Shown here piece after piece: positions 1-8,482 of a stretch of DNA of 64,000 nt. The stretch covers positions 1-64,000 of the forward strand of contig NZ_JACHJO010000009.1 of NCBI RefSeq assembly GCF_014203695.1. Direction: 5' to 3'. The position numbers were made by a program, and so were the translations under genes. Below the pieces are notes generated by a model. It made no database searches, had not been told where the DNA came from, and saw only the letters and a program-made list of their open reading frames with translations. The stretch is from Nocardiopsis algeriensis. GTDB taxonomy: Bacteria > Actinomycetota > Actinomycetes > Streptosporangiales > Streptosporangiaceae. Numbering within the stretch: position 1 is the stretch's first letter; every line of letters starts with the position of its first letter.

Positions 1-83
1 TGCGCCGCCTGCGCTGCTGCCCCAACCGGGCCGGCCAGATCACCCGCGCTGTGCTGATCCTTCAGCTCCGAGAAGCAAGATGA

Positions 84-180
84 AAAGGGCTCACTCAACC
101 CGCAACTAGCGCCGACGTGGCACGCGATTTGGACATCAGCACCGAGACGATCTACGCCTGGCAGCGCCAGGACCGTATCG
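84..180 (+). pseudogene. IS3-family orfA fragment, cut by the ISL3 element
   Basis: The reading frame encodes a helix-turn-helix stretch (ADVARDLDIST, then ETIYAWQRQDRI). This is the usual N-terminal motif of actinobacterial IS3-type orfA proteins, in which the QDRI motif is normally followed by DRGLEPGLT. Here the frame is broken exactly where the ISL3 end repeat begins at 181, and a stop codon precedes it at 81-83. Only this scrap of the gene is left, so it cannot be functional. The family call rests on motif recognition alone. Confidence 0.55.
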
Positions 181-204
181 GGCTCTTCGCAGTTGAGGGT
201 GTAG
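181..204 (+). repeat. ISL3 left terminal inverted repeat
   Basis: GGCTCTTCGCAGTTGAGGGT plus GTAG. It matches the reverse complement of 1573-1596 at about 21 of 24 positions and defines the left end of the element. Confidence 0.8.
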
Positions 205-234
205 TGCCGGTGGGCGGGTCGGTTTTGGGATAGA

Positions 235-291
235 CGTCGAGGTCTCCCGAGGATGGAAGTTCTCACACCGCCCATCCGGAAGACCTCGACG
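235..291 (+). promoter_or_regulatory. Stem-loop overlapping the ISL3 transposase start
   Basis: CGTCGAGGTCT (235-245) pairs with AGACCTCGACG (281-291), with a further GGATGG/CCATCC stem inside. The right arm runs into the GTG start codon at 291. A hairpin here could hide the ribosome binding site and limit translation from read-through transcripts, a known way for insertion sequences to damp transposase output. The pairing is directly visible; the function is inference. Confidence 0.5.
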
Positions 292-1593
292 TGCATGACA
301 CTACCTTCGCGTGCCCTGACCTGACCACGTTCTGCCGACTCGACGACCTCGGCCTTGAGGCTGTGGGCCAGCGTCTGGAACCTGATCGAGCGGTGCTCCT
401 GTGCCGGATCGTCGAGCCCGATGAGTGGTGCCGCAGCTGCGGCTGCCAAGGCGCACCCCGTGACTCGACGGCTGGCACACGAGCCGCTCGGATGGCGACC
501 CACGACGTTGAAGGTCATCGTGCGCCGCTACCGATGCACCGGCTGCGGGCACGTGTGGCGCCAAGACACTTCGAAGGCCGCGGAACCGCGGGCCAGGCTG
601 TCCCGCCGCGGACTACGGTGGGCACTGGAAGGGATCGTGGTCCACCACCTGACCGTCGCCCGGGTCGCCGAGGGGCTCGGGGTCGCCTGGAACACCGCCA
701 ACGACGCGGTCCTGGCCGAGGGCAAGCGGGTCCTGATCGATGGCGAGCACCGGTTCGACGGTGTCAAGGCCATCGGGGTCGATGAGCACGTGTGGCGTCA
801 CACCCGCCGCGGCGACAAGTACGTCACCGTGATCATCGACCTGACCGGCATCCGTGAGGGAACCGGACCGGCCCGCCTGCTCGACATGTCCAGGGCCGCT
901 CCAAGCAAGCGTTCAAGACCTGGCTCGCCGAGCGGGCCCAGGGCCTGGCGCGACACCGTCGAGATCGTCGCGATGGACGGCTTCACCGGTTTCAAGACCG
1001 CCGCCACCGAAGAGCTGCCTGAGGCCGTGGCGGTGATGGACCCCTTCCACGTGGTCCGCCTGGCCGGCGATGCCCTCGACCGGTGCCGACGCCGGGTCCA
1101 ACTGGCGATCAACGGCCACCGCGGCCACAAGGGTGACCCGCTCTACTCCGCGCGCCGGACCCTGCACACCGGCGCCGATCTGCTCACCGATAAGCAGAAG
1201 GATCGGCTCGCGGACCTGTTCGCGGCCGATGAACATGTCGAGGTCGAAGCGACCTGGGGTATCTACCAGCGGATGATCACCGCTTACCGCCACCCCGACC
1301 GGGCCCGCGGCCGAGAACTCATGGCCGCTCTGATCAGCTTGCTCGGCCACGGCGTCCCGTCCCTGCTCACAGAGCTCATCACGCTCGGGCGGACGCTGAA
1401 GAAGCGGGCCGCTGACGTGCTCGCGTACTTCGAACGCCCCGGTACCAGCAACGGTCCGACCGAGGCGATCAATGGCCGCCTGGAGCATCTGCGCGGTTCC
1501 GCGCTGGGGTTTCACAACCTCACCAACTACATCGCCCGGTCGTTGCTGGAGACCGGCGGGTTCCGGCCCCGCTTACACCCTCAAATGCGATGA
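291..1593 (+). pseudogene. ISL3-family transposase, frameshifted
   Basis: The N-terminus (GTG 291, MHDTTFACPDLTTF) carries the zinc-finger cysteines CRSCGC seen in ISL3 transposases. The rest, including the YRCTGCGHVWRQDT second zinc motif, the VDEHVWRHTRRGDKY segment and the C-terminal NGPTEAINGRLEHLRGSALG motif, lies in other frames. Three breaks are visible: near 451-466 (frame jump), a lost G at 886-890 (DMV read as DMS), and a gained G near 941-943. The last two compensate, leaving about 18 wrong residues. The stop codon lies inside the right terminal repeat. The first break could be an 8-base loss between CCGTGAC repeats, which is inference. An intact copy would be about 436 residues. 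Confidence 0.8.
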
Positions 1594-1596
1594 GCC
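1573..1596 (-). repeat. ISL3 right terminal inverted repeat
   Basis: Reverse complement begins GGCTCATCGCATTTGAGGGT. It contains the transposase stop codon (1591-1593) and also the stop codon of the opposing IS630-type frame (1581-1583). Confidence 0.75.
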
Positions 1597-2566
1597 TCCG
1601 GGCGGTAGCGCAGCCGGCGCAGCCCCGACCGGACCGCCCCGCTCAGCTCCGCGAAGGACAGCGCCGCGAGATTGGCCAACCCCGTGCCCTTCACGTGGGA
1701 CCAGACGTCCTCCACCGGGTGCAGCTCGGGAGCACAAGCGGGCAGGTACTCCACCTCCAGCCACTCCCGGGCTGTGATCGCCGCGCGTATCCACCGGCTG
1801 CGGTGGGCGGCCAGGTTGTCCCACACCAAGATCACCGGCGCGTCCAGCACCCGGTGGACACCGCCCCCGAAAGCGACCAGGTCGCGGTCGCGGTACCACC
1901 CCGGGGCGGGTGCGAAACAGCATCCGCGACGCACGGCCGCGCCGGCAGCAGCACACCGCAGCCACCGACATCTTCGCCGAGCGGCCCTTAACCACGTGCA
2001 GCACCGGCCTCTGCCACACCGGCGCCCAGGTGCGGAACCAGGCCCCGGTCAGTCCCGGGCCCGCCTCGTCCTCGAACAGGATCCAAGCCCCGCTCCAGGC
2101 CCCCCTTTTTTTCGATCCGGGGCCAGGCCTGCTCGATCCAGGCGGCGATGGCCTCCACGTCGCGCTCCACGGCACGGCGGGCCGGGACCTGCACCGACCA
2201 CCCCATCGCCTTCAACAAACGCCACACCCCCAAGAGGTCGGCGTAGGCGGCGCCGAAGGTCTCGGCGATCACCCGCCGCACCCGGTTCAAAGCCCAGGCA
2301 TCGGTGGCAAAACTGTCGTCCTTGGCGCCACGGCGCAGCAGCTGCCGCAGCCGCAGGCGCTGGTCGGGGCCCAGGTAGCCCTGGGGGCCGGTGCGGCCTT
2401 CGCTCATCAGCACGTCAGGGCCGCCCTGCTGCCAGGTGCGCCGCCAGTTGTTGACTGCGCGGCCGGTCACGCCGAGCCTCTCGCCGATCTGGGCGTCCGA
2501 CATCTGGTCCTGCTCGAACAGGGCGGCTGCGGTTAGACGGCGCTGCTGCTTGTCGTGGGCGTCCAT
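1581..2566 (-). pseudogene. IS630-type transposase, two frameshifts and truncated C-terminus
   Basis: ATG at 2566, preceded by a GA-rich ribosome site, starts MDAHDKQQRRLTAAALFEQD followed by a helix-turn-helix (IGERLGVTGRAVNNWRRTW). The catalytic parts FEDEAG, VILVWDNLAAH and PELHPVEDVW are all present but in three frames. The first shift falls at an A7G6 run (minus strand; 2101-2112) and the second near a CCCCGGGG run (1898-1906). The end, RRLRYRPEAHRI, stops inside the ISL3 right repeat instead of continuing into the usual IS630 tail, so the ISL3 element replaced the true 3' end. The first shift could be programmed, as in some IS630 relatives, but the second is not at a recognised slippery site, so I call it broken. 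Confidence 0.75.
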
Positions 2567-3134
2567 GACACCCCCTCTTCGGAGAGAGGTTCCAGCTAGG
2601 AGGACGCGTACCCGCCGGGAAACAAACAATCAAACCTCAGTCAGCACCAGGTCCCGGTACGGCAGGGTCACCACCGGTTGGGAGTTCAGGCCCAGGAACT
2701 GCTCGGTCTCTTCCAGTCGGCGAACAGCCGAACCGGGGCGGGGCCCCGGCGCGACCCACGTGGCAAGGCCAGAGGAAGAAAAGCCGGTGAGCGGCCAGGA
2801 CCCCCACACCCAAGGCCAGGACGTGGGCGGCCACCATCAGGGCCGGGCCCGGACGGGGGCGCGGAATCGGGGTCGTGTCGGGGCGGGCCGGCTGATGACG
2901 TCGGTCGGCGTACGCTCCGTCCCGTCCGGGGCTCCTGCCATGGACGGGCGCGGGGTCCTTCGGCCCCCGGTTCCGCGACCGGGGGTCGGTTGCGTGCACC
3001 CGTGAAGGCGCCGGTTAGGGTGCGACTGCCGACGTGTGGCGGCGTACACGAGGGCAGACCGCCGTCAAAGGCGCCGGCGGCGACAACAGGCCCCACCGTG
3101 CGACCTCCGCCGTTTCACCGATGAGAAGGACAGC
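2567..3134. other. Gap between IS630 remnant and pyc, with a possible decayed gene
   Basis: No intact gene is visible. On the minus strand from about 2870 to 2630 there is a possible decayed membrane protein. A hydrophobic stretch (ALMVAAHVLALGVGVLAAH) lies in one frame, and a natural-looking C-terminus (RRLEETEQFLGLNSQPV, ending LPYRDLVLTEV, stop at 2630-2632) lies in another. I do not recognise the family. The segment next to pyc (about 2980-3134) should contain the pyc promoter, but I see no convincing -35/-10 pair. Confidence 0.35.
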
Positions 3135-6100
3135 ATGTTTCGCACAGTGCTTGTAGCCAACCGGGGCGAGATCGCGATCCGGGCGCTGCGTGCGGGGTAC
3201 GAGCTGGGCGCACGCACCATCGCCGTGTTCCCCCACGAGGACCGCAACTCGCTGCACCGCCTGAAGGCCGACGAGGCCTACCAGATCGGCGAACCCGGCC
3301 ATCCGGTTCGCGCCTACCTCTCCGTGGACGAAATCGTCCGGGCCGCCCGCGAGTCCGGCGCCGACGCGGTCTACCCCGGTTACGGTTTCCTGTCCGAGAA
3401 TCCCGAGCTCGCCCGCGCCTGCGAGCAGGCGGGCATCACGTTCGTCGGTCCGCCCGCCGAGATCCTGGAGCTGACCGGTAACAAGGCCACCGCCGTGGCC
3501 GCCGCCCGCGAGGCGGGTGTGCCGGTGCTCACCTCCTCCGAGCCGTCCTCGGACGTGGAGGGGCTGCTGGCTGCGGCCGACTCGGTCGGTTTCCCGCTGT
3601 TCGTCAAGGCCGTGGCCGGAGGCGGCGGCCGGGGCATGCGCCGGGTCGACTCCGCCGACAGGTTGCGCGAGGCCCTGGAGGCGGCCATGCGCGAGGCCGA
3701 CGCGGCCTTCGGCGACCCCACCGTGTTCCTGGAGAAGGCGGTCGTCAACCCCCGCCACATCGAGGTGCAGATCCTCGCCGACGGCGAGGGCAACGTGGTC
3801 CACCTCTACGAGCGCGACTGCTCGGTGCAGCGCCGCCACCAGAAGGTCGTCGAGCTGGCGCCCGCGCCCAACCTCGACCCCGCGCTGCGCGAGCGCATCT
3901 GCGACGACGCCGTGCGCTTCGCCCGCCGGATCGGCTACCGCAACGCGGGCACGGTCGAGTTCCTGGTCGGCGAGGACGGCAGCCACGTCTTCATCGAGAT
4001 GAACCCGCGCATCCAGGTCGAGCACACGGTGACCGAGGAGGTCACCGACATCGACCTCGTGCAGTCGCAGATGCGCATCGCCTCCGGCGAGACCCTGGCC
4101 GACCTGGGCATCAGCCAGGACACGGTGTACGTGCGCGGCGCGGCCCTGCAGTGCCGCATCACCACCGAGGACCCGGCCAACGGGTTCCGCCCCGACACCG
4201 GCATCATCAGCGCCTACCGCTCGCCGGGCGGCTCGGGCATCCGCCTGGACGGCGGAACCTCGGCCGCGGGCACCGAGATCAGCCCGCACTTCGACTCCCT
4301 GCTGGTCAAGCTCACCTGCCGGGGCCGCGACCTGGCCACGGCGGTCAAGCGCGCCCGGCGCGCGGTGGCCGAGTTCCGCATCCGCAGCGTGGCCACCAAC
4401 ATCCCGTTCCTGCAGGCGGTGCTGGACGACCCCGACTTCCGGGCCGGCCGGGTCACCACCTCCTTCATCGAGGAGCGCCCGCACCTGCTGACCGCGCGGC
4501 CCTCCGCCGACCGCGGCACCAAGTTGCTGACCTACCTGGCCGATGTGACGGTCAACAAGCCGCACGGTGAACGCCCCCAGCTGGTCGACCCGGTCAGCAA
4601 GCTGGCGGAGCTGCCCGCCGGTGCCCCGGCCGACGGGTCGCGCCAGCGCCTGGCCGAGCTGGGCCCGGAGGGTTTCGCCCGGTGGCTGCGCGAGTCGCCG
4701 AACCTGGCCGTCACCGACACCACCTTCCGCGACGCCCACCAGTCCCTGCTGGCCACGCGGGTGCGCACCAAGGACCTGCTGGCTGTGGCGCCCACCGTGG
4801 CCCACACCCTGCCGCAGCTGCTGTCCCTGGAGGCCTGGGGCGGTGCCACCTACGACGTGGCGCTGCGCTTCCTGGCCGAGGACCCCTGGGAGCGCCTGGC
4901 CGCGCTGCGCGAGGCCGTGCCCAACATCTGCCTGCAGATGCTGCTGCGCGGGCGCAACACGGTGGGCTACACGCCCTACCCGACCGAGGTGACCGACGCC
5001 TTCGTCGCGGAGGCCGCGGCGACCGGCATCGACATCTTCCGGATCTTCGACGCCCTCAACGACGTCGAGCAGATGCGCCCGGCCATCGAGGCGGTGCGCG
5101 CCACCGGCACCTCGGTGGCCGAGGTGGCCCTGTGCTACACCGGCGACCTGTCCGACCCGTCCGAGAAGCTCTACACGCTCGACTACTACCTGCGCCTGGC
5201 CGAGCGCATCGTCGAGGCGGGCGCGCACGTGCTGGCGGTCAAGGACATGGCGGGCCTGCTGCGCGCCCCCGCCGCGGCCACACTGGTCAAGGCGCTGCGC
5301 AGCGAGTTCGACCTGCCGGTGCACATCCACACCCACGACACCACCGGCGGCCAGCTGGCCACCTACCTGGCCGCGGCCGGGGCCGGCGCCGACGCGGTGG
5401 ACGGAGCGGTGGCGTCGATGGCGGGCACCACCTCGCAGCCGTCGCTGTCGGCGATCGTGGCGGCCTTCGACCACACCGAGCGCACCACCGGGCTGGACCT
5501 GGACGCCGTCAACGAGCTGGAGCCGTACTGGGAGGCGGTGCGCCGGGTCTACGCGCCCTTCGAGGCGGGCCTGTCCGCGCCCACGGGCCGGGTCTACCAC
5601 CACGAGATCCCCGGCGGCCAGCTGTCCAACCTGCGCACGCAGGCGATCGCCCTCGGCCTGGGAGACCATTTCGAGGAGATCGAGGCGATGTACGCCGCCG
5701 CCGACCGGATGCTGGGCCGCCTGGTGAAGGTGACCCCGTCGTCCAAGGTCGTGGGCGACCTGGCGCTGCACCTGGTGGGCGCGGGCGTCTCCCCGGCCGA
5801 CTTCGAGGCCGACCCCGCCAGGTTCGACATCCCCGACTCGGTGGTGGGCTTCCTGCACGGGGAGCTGGGCGTGCCCCCGGGCGGCTGGCCCGAGCCGTTC
5901 CGCACCCGCGCCCTGGAGGGCCGCCCGGCCCGGCGCCCGGTGGTGGAGCTGACCGACCAGCAGCGCACCGGGCTGGCCGAGGACCGGCGCACCACCCTGA
6001 ACAGGCTGCTGTTCCCCGGTCCGACGGCGGAGTTCGAGAGCCACCGCGAGACCTACGGCGACACCAGCGTGCTCTCCAGCGCCGACTTCTTCTACGGCCT

Positions 6101-6509
6101 GAGCGCCGGACAGGAGTACAAGGTCGACCTGGCCCCGGGTGTGCGCCTGCTCATCGCCCTGGACGCCATCGGCGAGGCCGACGAGCAGGGTGTGCGGACC
6201 GTGCTGGCCACGCTCAACAACCAGCTGCGGCCCCTGCAGATCCAGGACCGCTCGATGGCCTCTGCGGCGCACACCGCGGAGAAGGCCGACAAGTCGGTGC
6301 CCGGCCACGTGGCCGCGCCGTTCGCGGGAGTGGTCTCCCCGACCGTCGCCGCCGGCGACGTGGTCGAGGCCGGCGACACCGTCGCCACCATCGAGGCGAT
6401 GAAGATGGAGGCGGCCATCACCGCCCCCGTCGCGGGCAAGGTCGCCCGCCTGGTGGTGGGCACCGCCCAGCGCGTGGAGGGCGGGGACCTCCTGGTCGTC
6501 CTGGAGTAG
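3135..6509 (+). CDS. pyc: Pyruvate carboxylase
   Basis: ATP- and biotin-dependent carboxylation of pyruvate to oxaloacetate, the anaplerotic entry to the TCA cycle, in the cytoplasm. The 1124-residue single chain has the full family order. Residues 1-450 are biotin carboxylase (LVANRGEIAIRALRA at the N-terminus, glycine loop AGGGGRGMRRV, ATP-grasp). Residues about 520-830 are the carboxyltransferase (DTTFRDAHQSLLATRV; metal-binding HIHTHDTTG near 731). The C-terminus is the biotinyl domain with EAMKMEA, biotinyl lysine K1090. The start at ATG 3135 has GAGAAGGA just upstream and gives the canonical N-terminus; an upstream in-frame start would add 33 basic residues with no match to the family. 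It is probably monocistronic, since a strong hairpin follows. Confidence 0.97.
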   Translation: MFRTVLVANRGEIAIRALRAGYELGARTIAVFPHEDRNSLHRLKADEAYQIGEPGHPVRAYLSVDEIVRAARESGADAVYPGYGFLSENPELARACEQAGITFVGPPAEILELTGNKATAVAAAREAGVPVLTSSEPSSDVEGLLAAADSVGFPLFVKAVAGGGGRGMRRVDSADRLREALEAAMREADAAFGDPTVFLEKAVVNPRHIEVQILADGEGNVVHLYERDCSVQRRHQKVVELAPAPNLDPALRERICDDAVRFARRIGYRNAGTVEFLVGEDGSHVFIEMNPRIQVEHTVTEEVTDIDLVQSQMRIASGETLADLGISQDTVYVRGAALQCRITTEDPANGFRPDTGIISAYRSPGGSGIRLDGGTSAAGTEISPHFDSLLVKLTCRGRDLATAVKRARRAVAEFRIRSVATNIPFLQAVLDDPDFRAGRVTTSFIEERPHLLTARPSADRGTKLLTYLADVTVNKPHGERPQLVDPVSKLAELPAGAPADGSRQRLAELGPEGFARWLRESPNLAVTDTTFRDAHQSLLATRVRTKDLLAVAPTVAHTLPQLLSLEAWGGATYDVALRFLAEDPWERLAALREAVPNICLQMLLRGRNTVGYTPYPTEVTDAFVAEAAATGIDIFRIFDALNDVEQMRPAIEAVRATGTSVAEVALCYTGDLSDPSEKLYTLDYYLRLAERIVEAGAHVLAVKDMAGLLRAPAAATLVKALRSEFDLPVHIHTHDTTGGQLATYLAAAGAGADAVDGAVASMAGTTSQPSLSAIVAAFDHTERTTGLDLDAVNELEPYWEAVRRVYAPFEAGLSAPTGRVYHHEIPGGQLSNLRTQAIALGLGDHFEEIEAMYAAADRMLGRLVKVTPSSKVVGDLALHLVGAGVSPADFEADPARFDIPDSVVGFLHGELGVPPGGWPEPFRTRALEGRPARRPVVELTDQQRTGLAEDRRTTLNRLLFPGPTAEFESHRETYGDTSVLSSADFFYGLSAGQEYKVDLAPGVRLLIALDAIGEADEQGVRTVLATLNNQLRPLQIQDRSMASAAHTAEKADKSVPGHVAAPFAGVVSPTVAAGDVVEAGDTVATIEAMKMEAAITAPVAGKVARLVVGTAQRVEGGDLLVVLE

Positions 6510-6524
6510 CGGCGTTTCCGTTCG

Positions 6525-6554
6525 CCGGGGCGGTGCGTGCGCGCACCGCCCCGG
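6525..6554 (+). terminator. pyc terminator hairpin
   Basis: Perfect 13-bp stem CCGGGGCGGTGCG / CGCACCGCCCCGG with a four-base loop, 15 bases after the pyc stop. It has no T tract, which is common for actinobacterial terminators. Confidence 0.7.
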
Positions 6555-6601
6555 CCGTGTGTCCGCCGCACGGCGCGCGGTCGGGCAGGGAAGGAGGATC
6601 G

Positions 6602-7420
6602 GTGGCCCTGCTGGCCGTTTCCGATCTGCACGTGCGCCACGAGCGCAACAAGGAGTTCACCGAGGGCCTGCGCCCGGAGTCGGACGAGGACTGGCTGATC
6701 GTGGCCGGGGACGTGGGCGAGACCGCCGGCGGCGTGGTCGAGACGATGCGGATGCTGCGCGAGCGCTTCGCCGAAGTGGTGTGGGTTCCGGGCAACCACG
6801 AGCTGTGGACCCCCGCCAAGGACCCGGTGCGGCTGCGCGGCCTGGCGCGCTACACGTACCTGGTCGAGGAGATGCGCGCGCTGGGGGTGCACACCCCGGA
6901 GGACCCCTACCCGGTCTGGCAGGGGCCCCGAGGGCCGGTGGTGGTCGCGCCCCTGTTCGTCCTGTACGACCACACGTTCCGGCCCGAGGGCGCCCGCACC
7001 AAGGAGGAGGCGCTCGAGATCGCCTACGCGTCGGGGGTGATCTGCACGGACGAGTACCTGCTGCATCCGGACCCGTACCCCAGCCGCGACGCCTGGTGCC
7101 GGGCCCGCCTGGAGTACACGCGCCCGCGCCTGGAGGCGGTCGACCCGGAGCTGCCCACGGTGCTGGTCAACCACTTCCCGCTGGTGCGCGAGCCCACGAG
7201 GGTCCTGCGCTACCCGCAGTTCGCCCAGTGGTGCGGCACCGAGGCCACCGCCGACTGGCACACCCGCTACCGCGCCCTGGCCGTGGTCTACGGCCACCTG
7301 CACATCCCCCGCACCATCGAGGTCGACGGCGTGCCGCACGTGGAGGTCTCCCTGGGGTATCCGCGCGAGTGGCAGCGCCGCCCCCACCCTCCGGCGGTAC
7401 CCCGCCGGATCCTGCCCTGA
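6602..7420 (+). CDS. Metallophosphoesterase
   Basis: A 272-residue calcineurin-like phosphoesterase. It shows the metal-binding motifs in order: SDLHVRHERN near residue 7, VAGDVGETAG near 35, PGNHELW near 62, VNHFPL near 183 and YGHLHIP near 230. The substrate is unknown; in actinomycetes this type is often next to a phosphopantetheinyl transferase, but none is here. GTG 6602 follows AAGGAGG (6591-6597) at ideal spacing. It stands alone between the pyc hairpin and a perfect palindromic terminator shared with the convergent metallophore operon. Confidence 0.85.
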   Translation: MALLAVSDLHVRHERNKEFTEGLRPESDEDWLIVAGDVGETAGGVVETMRMLRERFAEVVWVPGNHELWTPAKDPVRLRGLARYTYLVEEMRALGVHTPEDPYPVWQGPRGPVVVAPLFVLYDHTFRPEGARTKEEALEIAYASGVICTDEYLLHPDPYPSRDAWCRARLEYTRPRLEAVDPELPTVLVNHFPLVREPTRVLRYPQFAQWCGTEATADWHTRYRALAVVYGHLHIPRTIEVDGVPHVEVSLGYPREWQRRPHPPAVPRRILP

Positions 7421-7448
7421 CGTCCCCGGGGCGCGCGCCCCGGGGACG
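7421..7448. terminator. Bidirectional terminator, perfect 28-nt palindrome
   Basis: CGTCCCCGGGGCGC followed directly by its reverse complement, starting at the base after the metallophosphoesterase stop and ending 15 bases from the stop of the convergent PLP-enzyme gene. It can serve both. Confidence 0.7.
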
Positions 7449-7462
7449 CCTCCCGGTCCTCC

Positions 7463-8482
7463 TCAGCCCTCGGTGTGGACGGCCTGGGGCGGAGGTGCGG
7501 CGCGGCCCCACTCCATGCGCGACCAGGGACGGGCCAGGCGGGACAGGTCGGTGACCGCGGCGGGGCCCAGGTCCTCCGGTGCCGCGGCCTCGGCGTGGCG
7601 GGCGAACACCGTGTCGACGTAGCGGTGACCGGTGTCGGCCGCCACGAACACGGTCCGGCGCTCCGGGGAGCGCTCGGCCTCCCAGCGGGCCACCAGGTAG
7701 GCGGCTCCCGAGGAGAGCCCGGCGAACACCGCGTGGCGGCGCAGCAGGTCCACGCTCCCGGCGAGCGCGGCCTCGAACCCGAGCCAGTGCACGACATCGT
7801 AGAGGGTGTGGTCGACGTTGCCGAAGGGGATGGAGCTGCCGATCCCCGCGATGATGATGTCCCTGTCCGCGACGGCGTCGCTGCCGAAGGTGACGCTGCC
7901 GAAGGGCTGCACCCCCACTAGGGCGGTGTCGGGGGCGCGTTCGCGCAGGTAGGTGGCCAGGGCTCCGGTGGAGGCGCCCGACCCCACCCCTCCGACGACG
8001 GTCAGCGGGGCGGGGTCGAGCTCCTTGGCGATCTGGTCGGCCACCGCGCGGTAGCCGAGGTAGTGGACGGAGTCGTGGTACTGGCGCATCCAGTGGTAGT
8101 CGGGATGCTCGCGCAGCAGCTCGCGGATGCGCCGCACCCGGCGGCTCTGGTCGAACCGCAGCGAGTCCGAGGGCGGCACCTGCTCCAGGGTGGCGCCCAG
8201 GACGGCGAGCTGGACGCGCAGCCCCTCGTCGACGGTGGTGGAGCCGACGATGTGGCAGCGCAGCCCGTACCTGTGGCAGGCCAGGGCCAGACCGTAGGCG
8301 TAGATGCCGCTGGAGCTGTCCATCAGGGTGTCGCCGGGCTCGACGGCCCCGGTCTCGAGCAGGTGACGCACCGCGGCTGTCGCCGACGCCACCTTCATGG
8401 ACTCGAACCGCAGGCAGACGAGCCCGCCGCCCAGGTCGATCAGATCAGGTCTGCCAATGGTCTCGCACACGTGGTCGTCCAC
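7463..8482 (-). CDS. PLP-dependent cysteine synthase-like enzyme (SbnA-like), putative metallophore synthesis
   Basis: A 339-residue fold-type II PLP enzyme, presumably catalysing beta-replacement on an activated amino acid. Visible are the likely Schiff-base lysine K30 (RFESMKVASA), the substrate loop SSSGIYAYG (isoleucine replaces the usual asparagine of SSGN), the phosphate-binding loop GGVGSGASTG, and the serine of GLSSGA that contacts the pyridine nitrogen. GTG 8482 has GGAGAGAG upstream; the gene overlaps the kinase gene before it by 43 bases and is last of a four-gene operon behind a Zur-like box. By analogy with SbnA, which uses O-phosphoserine in staphyloferrin B synthesis, it may act on the kinase product. 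The overall sequence is divergent, so the substrate is inference. Confidence 0.75.
   Translation of the reverse strand: MDDHVCETIGRPDLIDLGGGLVCLRFESMKVASATAAVRHLLETGAVEPGDTLMDSSSGIYAYGLALACHRYGLRCHIVGSTTVDEGLRVQLAVLGATLEQVPPSDSLRFDQSRRVRRIRELLREHPDYHWMRQYHDSVHYLGYRAVADQIAKELDPAPLTVVGGVGSGASTGALATYLRERAPDTALVGVQPFGSVTFGSDAVADRDIIIAGIGSSIPFGNVDHTLYDVVHWLGFEAALAGSVDLLRRHAVFAGLSSGAAYLVARWEAERSPERRTVFVAADTGHRYVDTVFARHAEAAAPEDLGPAAVTDLSRLARPWSRMEWGRAAPPPQAVHTEG

Larger units (their letters stand above)
181..1596 (+). mobile_element. ISL3-family insertion sequence, about 1416 bp, degenerate
   Basis: The element is bounded by imperfect 24-bp inverted repeats (181-204 and 1573-1596) that begin GGCTCTTCG / GGCTCATCG, as is typical of ISL3 ends. 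It carries one transposase reading frame oriented left to right. The 8 bases flanking each end (CCGTATCG on the left, TCCGGGCG on the right) do not match, so no target-site duplication survives. The left flank is an IS3 orfA scrap and the right flank is an IS630-type gene, so one side has been rearranged since insertion. The transposase is broken by frameshifts, so the copy is probably immobile without help in trans. Confidence 0.8.

Noticed and set aside
173-1604. Target-site duplication for the ISL3 element
   Set aside because: The 8 bases on each side differ completely (CCGTATCG and TCCGGGCG), even allowing a one-base shift of the ends.
3015-6308. 1097-codon open frame antisense to pyc
   Set aside because: It is a GC-bias shadow: low-complexity Gly/Arg/His/Val composition, no ribosome site, no family motifs, and fully covered by a clear pyc gene.
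4682-7420. Giant frame running from inside pyc into the metallophosphoesterase
   Set aside because: Only its last 272 codons, from GTG 6602 with an AAGGAGG site, make sense; the upstream part is an out-of-frame shadow of pyc.
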